From Pseudoduganella violaceinigra DSM 15887 (GTDB lineage Bacteria; Pseudomonadota; Gammaproteobacteria; Burkholderiales; Burkholderiaceae_D): a stretch of DNA of 64,000 bases. Both the position numbers and the translations under genes were made by a program. Of this stretch, positions 46,701-54,429 are shown in pieces. Each line of letters starts with the position of its first letter. The stretch's first letter is position 1. Location of the stretch: positions 115,388 to 179,387 of the forward strand of contig NZ_AUDI01000020.1 in assembly GCF_000425385.1 (NCBI RefSeq), given 5' to 3'. The notes beneath the pieces were generated by a model. The model searched no databases. It was not told the DNA's origin and saw only the letters and a program-made list of their open reading frames with translations.

Positions 46701-47823
46701 GGCGGTAAATAGTGACGCCTTGCACGACCCGGTTCACGGTGCCATCGGCGAAAGGATTGTCGGGCGTCAGTCCCAGCGCGGCCGACTGATGCAGGGCGTA
46801 CTGCTGCGCCATCAGCAGCCACAAAGGCGCCAGCCATGCATCGCTCAGGGACGGCGCGGCGACGGAAATATCGGTGTCGCCGCCGACCGTCACGATCCGG
46901 CCCGCGATCCCGTCGCGGCGTAGTTCCTGCAGCAGGTCTTCCTCATAGCGGCGCGACAGCGCTTTGCTGCTGTGGAACAGCACCACCAGCGACTGCTGGT
47001 TCAACGCCGATTTCGGACCGTGGCGGAAACCGAGCGGGCTATTCGACATGGCGAGTACGCGGCCGCCGGTCAGTTCAAGGATTTTCAGCGCGGATTCCCT
47101 GGCCAGCGCTTCCAGCGGGCCGCTGCCCAGGTAGACCACGCGCTGCACCGGTTGTGCGGCCAATGCCGCCACCGGCGCCGCCCAATCGCGCAAGGCGGCA
47201 TCGCCGGCGTGCGCCAGCGCCGCGATGCGATCGTTCCATTCGCCCTTGCCCAGCATGCACAGGGCCGCCAGCAGCATGCAACTGAAGCTGCTGGTCATGG
47301 CGAAACCGCGGTCGCAACTGGCGGCAGGCATCAGCAGGTTGAAGGTGCGCGCATCGGTATCGCCCTGGCGCGCCAGCTGGCCTTGCGCATTGCAGGTGAT
47401 AGTCAGGAAACGGGCATCCGCCACGATGTCACGCACCAGTTCAACGGCGGCCAGGCTTTCCGGGCTGCTGCCGCTGCGGGCGAAGGAGACCAGCAGGGTC
47501 GGGGCCTCGGCGTCGAGGTAAAGCTCGGGGTGGGTCAGCAGGCTGGTGGTTGCCACCGCGCGCACTTGCGCGGGCCAGGCGGCATTCAATTCATCGGCGA
47601 CGATTTCGCCGGCGTAGGCGGAGCTGCCGGCGCCGGTCAGGATGACGCGCTGCTGCCGATTGTGCAGGCAGCCGCCGAGGAAAGCGGCGACGTCGGCCGC
47701 GCGGCTTTGCAGGCTGGCGCCCAGCTCGCGCCACAGGGCCGGCTGCTGCGCGATTTCTTCCGCGGTGTCGAGGCCACGGATATCGCGCCAGGCTTGCAGG
47801 TCACGCTGAAGGAGGGTAGTCAT
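46687..47823 (-). CDS. agaS: SIS-domain galactosamine-6-phosphate deaminase/isomerase AgaS
   Basis: 378-residue double SIS-domain protein. The first SIS domain (about residues 45-190) has VILTGAGSSAYAGEIVADEL and SFARSGSSPESLAAVELV. The second (about 215-360) has VVYLGSGPLEALARESALKILELTGG, SPLGFRHGPKSAL and VVLFHSS. AgaS converts galactosamine-6-phosphate to tagatose-6-phosphate plus ammonia. First gene of the operon: a TTGACT-N17-TATGCT promoter ends about 30 bases upstream. No clear Shine-Dalgarno precedes the ATG at 47823; an open frame extends upstream to 48003 but crosses the promoter. Confidence 0.9.
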   Translation of the reverse strand: MTTLLQRDLQAWRDIRGLDTAEEIAQQPALWRELGASLQSRAADVAAFLGGCLHNRQQRVILTGAGSSAYAGEIVADELNAAWPAQVRAVATTSLLTHPELYLDAEAPTLLVSFARSGSSPESLAAVELVRDIVADARFLTITCNAQGQLARQGDTDARTFNLLMPAASCDRGFAMTSSFSCMLLAALCMLGKGEWNDRIAALAHAGDAALRDWAAPVAALAAQPVQRVVYLGSGPLEALARESALKILELTGGRVLAMSNSPLGFRHGPKSALNQQSLVVLFHSSKALSRRYEEDLLQELRRDGIAGRIVTVGGDTDISVAAPSLSDAWLAPLWLLMAQQYALHQSAALGLTPDNPFADGTVNRVVQGVTIYRHDQF

Positions 47824-47853
47824 CGAAAAAAGAAAAGTTATAAGTTGATGGGA

Positions 47854-47882
47854 AGCATAAATAACATATTTCGAAAAGTCAA
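47854..47882 (-). promoter_or_regulatory. agaS operon promoter
   Basis: On the minus strand TTGACT (47882-47877), exactly 17 bases, then TATGCT (47859-47854). Both boxes are close to consensus. A transcript start near 47847 gives a leader of about 24 bases. Confidence 0.7.
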
Positions 47883-47902
47883 ATTCGAAAGATAAACGAA
47901 AG
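47872..47902. promoter_or_regulatory. Candidate AgaR operator cluster at agaS promoter
   Basis: CGAAAAG (47872-47878), CGAAAG (47886-47891) and CGAAAG (47897-47902) are direct repeats 14 and 11 bases apart; on the minus strand they read CTTTCG. The first overlaps the -35 box, so binding would repress agaS. DeoR-family regulators, including AgaR, are known to use tandem TTTCG-type repeats. Confidence 0.55.
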
Positions 47903-47968
47903 TTACTTATGGCCGAAACCCGGGCCAGAATGGCATCATTCACCGGTCGTTTCGGCGGCTTTTGTTGT

Positions 47969-48020
47969 GCTTTCACTACTAAGCGAAAGCTAATGCAGTG
48001 CAATATCGGCTAAGTGAAAG
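47969..48020. promoter_or_regulatory. Candidate operator pair CTAAGYGAAAG
   Basis: An 11-base motif CTAAGYGAAAG occurs at 47979-47989 and 48010-48020, 31 bases apart (about three helical turns, same face). The first also forms an inverted repeat GCTTTC-N10-GAAAGC (47969-47974 with 47985-47990). They lie 49-118 bases upstream of the plus promoter's -35 and may serve the GH31 side or DNA looping between the two arms. Confidence 0.5.
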
Positions 48021-48068
48021 ACGAAATTGCGTAAAAACGCCAGAAATTTGGCGTTTCCTTTCTTTTTG

Positions 48069-48097
48069 TTGACCTTTTTTGCTTTTATTTCTAAAGT
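48069..48097 (+). promoter_or_regulatory. GH31 - TonB receptor - GH109 promoter
   Basis: TTGACC (48069-48074), 17 bases, TAAAGT (48092-48097), in a T-rich stretch. A start near 48104 leaves a leader of about 36 bases with TAAGG before the GH31 ATG. Confidence 0.6.
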
Positions 48098-48139
48098 ACG
48101 TTCACCAAAACGAAGAAACCTTGCAAGTAAGGCAGGCTT

Positions 48140-51100
48140 ATGAAGAGACTCACCCGCACTGCAATCGCCGCTGCTGTACTGGGACTGGCAACCGGCGCCA
48201 CGCCGGCAGCTCCGTTGGGGAAACTGCGCAGCATGAGCGCCGCACAGGCTTCCGCAGTCGATGGCCACTACTGGGACTTGGCAAGTGACTCGGGCGCCAT
48301 CGTGGTCGGCAAGCCTGCTGCGCAGGTCGAGCATAGCGTCAGCGAACAGCCCGACCACATCTTGCTGCGCACGTCCAAACTGAGCTTGCGCATCGACCGC
48401 AATCCCTTGCGATTCACCCTGTACCGCGCGGGCGAGACGCAGCCGCTATGGTGCGAAGTGCAGCCGCTGGAGCTGGGAGAGAAGACCAGCGTGCAGACGC
48501 TGTCCAGCGACAAGGCGGAGCGCTTCTTCGGTGGCGGCCAGCAGAACGGGCGCTATGAATTCAAGGGCCGCCAACTGGACGTGTCGTATTCCGGCGGTTG
48601 GGAAGAGGGCGACCGCCCCAGCCCCGCGCCCTTCCTTATGAGTTCGCGCGGCTGGGGCATGCTGCGCAATACCTGGTCCGACGGCAGCTACGATTTGCGC
48701 CAGCCCGATATCGCGAGTTTGCAGCACGCCGAGCCGCGTTTCGATGCCTATTATTTCGTCGGCAAGGATGTGCGCGACGTACTGGCGCGTTATACCGAAT
48801 GGACCGGCCGCGCGCGTATGCTGCCGCGCTGGGCGCTGGAATACGGCGACGCCGATTGCTACAACGATGGCGACAACGTGAAGAAGCCGGGCACCGTGCC
48901 GAAAGGCTGGAGCGACGGCCCGTCCGGCAAGACGCCGGATGTTGTCGACAGCGTGGCGCGCAAGTATCGCGAAAACGATATGCCGGGCGGCTGGATCCTG
49001 CCGAACGACGGCTACGGCTGCGGCTACACAAATCTGCCGCAGACCGTCCAGGGGCTGGCGAAATACGGCTTCCGCACCGGGTTGTGGACCGAGAACGGCG
49101 TCGACAAGATCAAATGGGAAGTCGGCACTGCCGGCACCCGCGTGCAGAGGCTGGACGTGGCCTGGACCGGCAAGGGCTACCAGTTCTCGCTGGACGCCAA
49201 CAAGTCGGCCCACGACGGCATTCTGGAGAATTCAGACAGCCGCCCATTCCTCTGGACCGTGATGGGCTGGGCGGGAACGCAGCGCTATGCCGTGGCCTGG
49301 ACCGGCGACCAGAGCGCGAGCTGGGACTATATCCGCTGGCATATTCCGACGCTGATCGGCTCCGGCCTGTCCGGCCAGGCTTACGCCAGCGGCGACGTCG
49401 ACGCCATCTTCGGCGGCAGCCCGGAAACGTATACCCGCGATTTGCAATGGAAGGCGTTTACCCCGGTGCTGATGGGAATGTCCGGCTGGGCCGCCAATGA
49501 GCGCAAGCATCCGTGGTGGTTCGACGAGCCATACCGCAGCATCAACCGCCGCTACCTGAAACTCAAGCTGCAACTGACGCCGTATATGTACACGCTGGCG
49601 CGCGAGGCGGAGCAGACCGGCGCACCGCTGGTGCGCGGCCTGATGTGGGATTACCCTTCCGATCCCGCCGCCTTCAGCGAAGCGTACAAAAACCAGTTCA
49701 TGCTGGGACGCGACATGCTGGTGGCGCCGGTGTACCGCAGCCAGGCGGTATCGCAAGGCTGGCGCAAATCGATCCACCTGCCGCAGGGGACCTGGTTCGA
49801 ATACTGGGACGGCCGCCAGGCCAGCGCCGGCGCGGCGGGCCGCGATATCGACCTGCAGGTGTCGCTCGACAAGCTGCCCGTGTTCGTGCGCGCCGGTGCG
49901 ATCCTGCCGATGTACCCGGAAGTCCTGTACGACGGCGAGAAGCCGAAAGACGTGCTGACGCTGGACTTGTATCCGCACGGCGAATCCTCTTTCACTTTGT
50001 ATGAAGACGACGGCAATACGCGCCAGTACCAGAAGGGCGCGTTCAGCCTGCAGGTGCTGGGCATGCGCCAAGCTGGCGGCGACGTGAGCGTCGACATCGC
50101 CCCGGTCGAAGGCAGTTACGCTGGCCAGGAACCGGGCCGTGCTTACGCCCTGCGCCTATTGACCCGCCAGCGTCCGGACGCGGTGCAGGCAGGCCACGCG
50201 TTGCCGGTCCATGCCGACCGCGCCTCCTATGCAGCCGCCGCTGAGGGCTGGTTCTTCGACCCTGGCGAGCGCACCGGCACGCTGTATGTGAAGACAGCCA
50301 AACAGGATATCCGCCAGCCGCTGCGCATCGTCGTGCAAGGCGCGCAAGCCCTGGCGGCGCAGGATGGCGATTTCCCGGCCGCGCCGGAGCTTGGCCGCGC
50401 GCTGCCGCCAGACGCGCTGCTGGTGGTGAATCGTCCGGCGGAAGAGCCGGGTCACCCGCTGGAAAACGCCTTCGACGACAAGGCCGGCACCTGGTTCCGC
50501 ACCACGCGCAACCAATCGGTCCGGACCGGCGCCCATGAATGGAGCATCGGCTTCACCGAGCGCCGCCTGATCGACGGCATCGAAATCGCTCCGCGCAACG
50601 ATGAGCATTGGCAGCATGGCCAGGTGCGCGACTACGAAATCTACATTGCCGACACCAATGGCGAGTGGGGCAAGCCCACCTTCGGCGGGCGCCTGAAGTT
50701 GGAGAAGGACATGCAGACCATCCGCTTCCCGGCCACGGCCGGCCGCCTGCTGCGCTTCCGCGTCCTCAGCACGCAGAACCCCGACGGCGAAGGCGCCGCC
50801 GCCACCGATCCTATGGTGACCGCCGCGGCGCAGGCGCCAGCCAAGGCCGTCAACGCCTTGCAGCCCGCGGAAGTCGGCCCGATCACGCTGTCCACCTTTC
50901 GCATCCTGGAGCAACGCGCAAACGAAGGCCCGGAGCAGCAGAGCTTCCTGTCGGACCTGCCGCTGCCGAAGGGCGTTGGGCTCGACCGCCCCATCGGCAA
51001 GGGCAAGGAAATGCGCATGAACGGCCTGTGGTTCCGCAAGGGCCTGGGCGTCGGCCCCTCCAGCCGCATCGACCTGCAGCTCGATGGCGACTGGAACCTG

Positions 51101-51364
51101 CTGCGCGCCGACATCGGCGTGGACGATAGCTGCCGCAGCGCCGGCGGCCTGCAATTCCAGGTCTGGAGCGGCGAGCGCCTGTTGTACGACAGCGGACTGG
51201 TTCTTGCACCGGCTGTCGTCAAGCCGGAAATCGATGTGCGCGGGTTGAAGCAAATCAGCCTGCGGACCCTGGGTGCGCGCGGCGCCCAGGCTGCCCAAGT
51301 CTGCGGCAACTGGGCCAATGCCGTACTTTTAGGTACCGAGGGCGCCACGGTCAAAGCGCGCTAA
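48140..51364 (+). CDS. GH31 glycosidase with CBM32-like and NPCBM modules, likely alpha-N-acetylgalactosaminidase
   Basis: 1074-residue secreted enzyme. Signal peptide MKRLTRTAIAAAVLGLATGATPA; N-terminal beta-sandwich (about 45-200; DRNPLRFTLYRAG, ERFFGGGQQNGRYEFKGR); TIM barrel (about 205-560). The likely nucleophile is Asp339 in VQRLDVAW and the acid/base Asp390 in AWTGDQSASWD. The barrel ends with APVYRSQAV and the beta domains with YPHGESSFTLYEDDGNTRQY. A discoidin/CBM32-like domain (about 755-890) and an NPCBM-like domain (about 913-1074; GLWFRKGLGVGPSSRI ... VCGNWANAVLLG) follow. The 51-residue spacing of the catalytic Asp pair, the carbohydrate modules and the facing GalNAc operon fit the GH31 branch acting on alpha-GalNAc (Tn-type) rather than alpha-glucosidases. 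Specificity is inferred; family membership is firm. Confidence 0.88.
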   Translation: MKRLTRTAIAAAVLGLATGATPAAPLGKLRSMSAAQASAVDGHYWDLASDSGAIVVGKPAAQVEHSVSEQPDHILLRTSKLSLRIDRNPLRFTLYRAGETQPLWCEVQPLELGEKTSVQTLSSDKAERFFGGGQQNGRYEFKGRQLDVSYSGGWEEGDRPSPAPFLMSSRGWGMLRNTWSDGSYDLRQPDIASLQHAEPRFDAYYFVGKDVRDVLARYTEWTGRARMLPRWALEYGDADCYNDGDNVKKPGTVPKGWSDGPSGKTPDVVDSVARKYRENDMPGGWILPNDGYGCGYTNLPQTVQGLAKYGFRTGLWTENGVDKIKWEVGTAGTRVQRLDVAWTGKGYQFSLDANKSAHDGILENSDSRPFLWTVMGWAGTQRYAVAWTGDQSASWDYIRWHIPTLIGSGLSGQAYASGDVDAIFGGSPETYTRDLQWKAFTPVLMGMSGWAANERKHPWWFDEPYRSINRRYLKLKLQLTPYMYTLAREAEQTGAPLVRGLMWDYPSDPAAFSEAYKNQFMLGRDMLVAPVYRSQAVSQGWRKSIHLPQGTWFEYWDGRQASAGAAGRDIDLQVSLDKLPVFVRAGAILPMYPEVLYDGEKPKDVLTLDLYPHGESSFTLYEDDGNTRQYQKGAFSLQVLGMRQAGGDVSVDIAPVEGSYAGQEPGRAYALRLLTRQRPDAVQAGHALPVHADRASYAAAAEGWFFDPGERTGTLYVKTAKQDIRQPLRIVVQGAQALAAQDGDFPAAPELGRALPPDALLVVNRPAEEPGHPLENAFDDKAGTWFRTTRNQSVRTGAHEWSIGFTERRLIDGIEIAPRNDEHWQHGQVRDYEIYIADTNGEWGKPTFGGRLKLEKDMQTIRFPATAGRLLRFRVLSTQNPDGEGAAATDPMVTAAAQAPAKAVNALQPAEVGPITLSTFRILEQRANEGPEQQSFLSDLPLPKGVGLDRPIGKGKEMRMNGLWFRKGLGVGPSSRIDLQLDGDWNLLRADIGVDDSCRSAGGLQFQVWSGERLLYDSGLVLAPAVVKPEIDVRGLKQISLRTLGARGAQAAQVCGNWANAVLLGTEGATVKAR

Positions 51365-51386
51365 CCACACATTTTTCGTCGCTAAG

Positions 51387-51420
51387 AACGAACCCCTCTT
51401 CGGACCGGGGAGGGCGTTTT
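51387..51420 (+). terminator. Possible terminator/attenuator between GH31 and TonB receptor genes
   Basis: AACG / CGTT (51387-51390, 51415-51418) and an inner CCCTC / GAGGG pairing form an interrupted hairpin followed by TTTT. It lies in the 79-base gap before the receptor gene and may reduce read-through, tuning receptor against enzyme levels. Confidence 0.4.
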
Positions 51421-51443
51421 ACAAACTAAAAAAGGAGATGCAA

Positions 51444-54398
51444 GTGGAAATGAAGAAATTGATCGCTGCCTTTGCGGCAGCGGGGTTGGCTGGCGGGGCA
51501 CTGGCGGCTGACGGCGACGGTGACGGCGAAAAGATGCAGCGTGTCGAAGTGACAGGCTCCAGCCTGAAGCGCATCAACGCCGAAACCGCATCACCGGTGC
51601 AGGTGATCGACGCGAAACAGATTGAAAACATGGGCGCCCGCACCTTGATGCAGGTGCTGGATAACCTGCCCGCCGCGCGCCCGGCGCAGCAGGATTTCCG
51701 TTCCATGTTCACCGGTTCCGACGGGGCCTCGCAAGCGAACCTGCGCGGCCTTGGGGCACAAGGTACGCTGGTATTGCTGAATGGCCGCCGCCTCTCGTTC
51801 TACGGCGCGCCGGCCGGCTTCCAGACCATGTTCGTCAACATCGACGCCATTCCCGCTGCGGCCATCGAACGCATGGAGATCCTGACCGACGGAGCCTCCG
51901 CCGTGTACGGCTCCGACGCGGTGGCTGGTGTAATCAACGTGATCACCAAGAAGAATTACCAGGGCCTGGAAGCGAAAGTCAGCACGGACCGCTCGCAGAA
52001 AGTGTCGGCCTACGGCGAGCACCAGGCCAGCTTGGTGTACGGCCAGGGCGACATGGGCAACGACGGCTACAACGTGATGGCTTCGCTGAATGTCTACCAG
52101 CGCGACCGCATTGCGCTGGCCGATACTTACGACAAGCGGCCGGACTACTTCTACGTCAACAACCCCAGCTTCATTCCGAATTTCCGCATCGGTTCGGGCA
52201 GCGAGCCGGGGCAGCCCAATCCGGGTACTTTCTTCGTCTTCGACCCGGCGAAGAACAACGCCCGCACCCAGCGCGCAGTCCCTGGCTGTAGCACGGCAAT
52301 CGCCGAAGCATCCGGCAGCCGCTGCGTGTGGAACAACCTGCCGTATTCGCTGGATACCGGTCCGACCTCCGACCGCGTGACCGGATTCCTGTCCGGGCGC
52401 AAGAAGTTTGGCGACCTGGAGGCTTTCGCCGAAGCCGCCTATACCCACATCAAGCTGCGAGGCGAGAACGGACCGCGCGTTTTCAACAGCGGAACGACCA
52501 GCAACTGGTTCTCCCGCAATACCGGCACCAGGCTGAATACGTTCGCATATCCCTACCTGGGGCCGAACAATGTCTACCTGAAGGGTAAGCTTGATGCCGA
52601 CATGGCAGCCAGGATGGGCGGCGCCGCAGGATTGAACTACGTCCTGCAGGACGCGGTCGGCCACTTCGGGCAGAAAAACCTGGACGACAATTACCGCGTG
52701 CTGGCGGGCCTGAAAGGAAACTTGACCGGCAGCTGGGACTTTGAAACCGCGCTGGGCGTGGCCGGCAGCCATTCCACGCTGTATCAAACCATCAACGTCA
52801 ATACCAAGGGCTTCGAAAAAGCCTTCGGCCCGACGACCAGGGATCCGGTCACCGGACGCACCTTCATCGCCGACAACCCCGCCTACAGGTTCGGCGAGAT
52901 CAGCGAAGCCAATGCCGCCCTGCTGCGCGAGGCGTATCCGACCTTCGATATCCAATCCTGGACCAAGTTGATGACCTTCGACGCCAAGGTGGAGGGCACA
53001 CTGCTTAAATTGGGCGAGCGCGAAGTGCGCGCCGCTGTCGGTACCAACTTGATGCGCGAAACCTTCAACACGCCAGGCAACGCCGATGCCGCCAATGGCC
53101 TGATCACCCAGCAAGGCGGGTCCTGGTTCGACGGAAAACGCACGGTCGGCGCATTGTTCGGCGAAGTGGTGGTGCCTGTTACCGAGACGCTGGAAGTGAA
53201 TGCGGCGGCTCGCCTGGACAAGTATCCGCATTTCTCCGCCAACCTGGCGCCGAAGATCGGCGTTCTATGGCGCGCCCGCCCGGAGCTCATGCTGCGGGGT
53301 ACCTACTCGGAAGGCTTCCGTGCACCCAACCTGGCCGAATCGGGCAGCGGCGGAGTGTTCGCCCAGGTCGGCGGCATCCGGGATACCGTGCGTTGCGACG
53401 AGAGCAATGCCATCGCCAAGCTGCTGATGAAATCCGTGGCAGCCGCCGAGCAGGACCTGGGCAAGTCGCTGTTGAACTCCAATTGTTCGACCACCGTCGG
53501 CGGCCTGACTCCGCCGAACCCGAACCTGCAGCCGGAGAAGGCCAAGATCTCCACCCTGGGCCTGGTGCTGCAGCCGGCCAAGGATGTCAGCATCTCGCTG
53601 GACTATTGGTTCGTGTACCGCCGCAACGAGATCGTGCGCCAGGATTTCAATGAGCTGTTCACCCAGTTGGTCGACAAATACGGTTCGGCCTTGGCCGGCA
53701 CCACGCAGGCGATCCGCAACGACTTGAGCGATGCCGACCGCGCCATTATGGCGGCCGTGGCAGCCATGTGCGCCAACCCGGCCAATGCGGCAGCCTGCAG
53801 TGGTGCGCTGCCGAAGTACTCGGTGGGTAACCTGGGTGGCTTGATCAACTCTTACTCCAACCGTGGCCGCAGCCTGCTGGACGGCTTCGATATCGATGCG
53901 CGCGCCCGTTTCTCGCTGGGTGAATTCGGAAAGCTGGGTATGGGCGCCGCATTCACCATCCGCAAGCGCGAGACCTACAATTCCGACGACGGCACCGGCT
54001 TCTCCGGCAACTACGTCGGCTACTACGATTCGCCGCGCCTGCGCTCTACGCTGAACGCCGACTGGAGCTACCAGAACTTCGTCACCAGCCTGTTCGTGAA
54101 CTACACCGGGAAGGCCAAATGGGCCGCGGGTCCGTACGACACCGACAACGCGCCGGAGAACTGCACCTCCGGCGGCGTGGCGCTGCCGGATAACCTGTGC
54201 GGTGGCCAGCCGTCCTACTACACGGTCAACCTTGGGTTCAACTGGAAGGCGGTCGAGAACCTGGAGCTGGGCCTGAACATCAGGAACGTGACCAACAAAA
54301 TGCCTTACTACGACCCGAACGGCTGGGAAGGCTACAACCACCAGCAAAACCTGTTTGGCCGCGTTTTTGCGCTCTCTGCCAGCTACAAGTTCTGGTAA
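51444..54398 (+). CDS. TonB-dependent outer-membrane receptor
   Basis: 984-residue outer-membrane receptor. Signal peptide MKKLIAAFAAAGLAGGALAAD; TonB box-like MQRVEVTGSSLKR; plug domain (about 45-165; SPVQVIDAKQIENMGARTLMQVLDNLP, NLRGLGAQGTLVLLNGRRL, ASAVYGSDAVAGVINVIT); then a 22-strand-type barrel ending FALSASYKFW with the terminal aromatic recognised by BAM. The Shine-Dalgarno AGGAG (51433-51437) is only one base from ATG 51438 but six from GTG 51444 and twelve from ATG 51450, so GTG is preferred. Between a glycosidase and GH109, it most likely imports GalNAc-containing oligosaccharides; ExbB/ExbD are encoded at 14.7 kb. Confidence 0.9.
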   Translation: MEMKKLIAAFAAAGLAGGALAADGDGDGEKMQRVEVTGSSLKRINAETASPVQVIDAKQIENMGARTLMQVLDNLPAARPAQQDFRSMFTGSDGASQANLRGLGAQGTLVLLNGRRLSFYGAPAGFQTMFVNIDAIPAAAIERMEILTDGASAVYGSDAVAGVINVITKKNYQGLEAKVSTDRSQKVSAYGEHQASLVYGQGDMGNDGYNVMASLNVYQRDRIALADTYDKRPDYFYVNNPSFIPNFRIGSGSEPGQPNPGTFFVFDPAKNNARTQRAVPGCSTAIAEASGSRCVWNNLPYSLDTGPTSDRVTGFLSGRKKFGDLEAFAEAAYTHIKLRGENGPRVFNSGTTSNWFSRNTGTRLNTFAYPYLGPNNVYLKGKLDADMAARMGGAAGLNYVLQDAVGHFGQKNLDDNYRVLAGLKGNLTGSWDFETALGVAGSHSTLYQTINVNTKGFEKAFGPTTRDPVTGRTFIADNPAYRFGEISEANAALLREAYPTFDIQSWTKLMTFDAKVEGTLLKLGEREVRAAVGTNLMRETFNTPGNADAANGLITQQGGSWFDGKRTVGALFGEVVVPVTETLEVNAAARLDKYPHFSANLAPKIGVLWRARPELMLRGTYSEGFRAPNLAESGSGGVFAQVGGIRDTVRCDESNAIAKLLMKSVAAAEQDLGKSLLNSNCSTTVGGLTPPNPNLQPEKAKISTLGLVLQPAKDVSISLDYWFVYRRNEIVRQDFNELFTQLVDKYGSALAGTTQAIRNDLSDADRAIMAAVAAMCANPANAAACSGALPKYSVGNLGGLINSYSNRGRSLLDGFDIDARARFSLGEFGKLGMGAAFTIRKRETYNSDDGTGFSGNYVGYYDSPRLRSTLNADWSYQNFVTSLFVNYTGKAKWAAGPYDTDNAPENCTSGGVALPDNLCGGQPSYYTVNLGFNWKAVENLELGLNIRNVTNKMPYYDPNGWEGYNHQQNLFGRVFALSASYKFW

Positions 54399-54429
54399 CC
54401 TGCGATTCAACTCATGAGGTTTTGAAAAG

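Larger units (their letters stand above)
47824..48139. promoter_or_regulatory. Divergent control region of the GalNAc locus
   Basis: This 316-base, clearly AT-rich gap between agaS and the GH31 gene holds no plausible coding sequence. It contains one promoter per direction, a cluster of three CGAAAG-type motifs by the agaS promoter and two CTAAGYGAAAG motifs in the middle, each listed separately. The layout suggests one regulator, probably AgaR, controlling both arms of the locus. Confidence 0.7.

Noticed and set aside
48140..51364. Plain GH31 alpha-glucosidase
   Set aside because: Kept as an alternative but not adopted, because of the CBM32/NPCBM tail and the facing GalNAc operon; only an assay can settle it.
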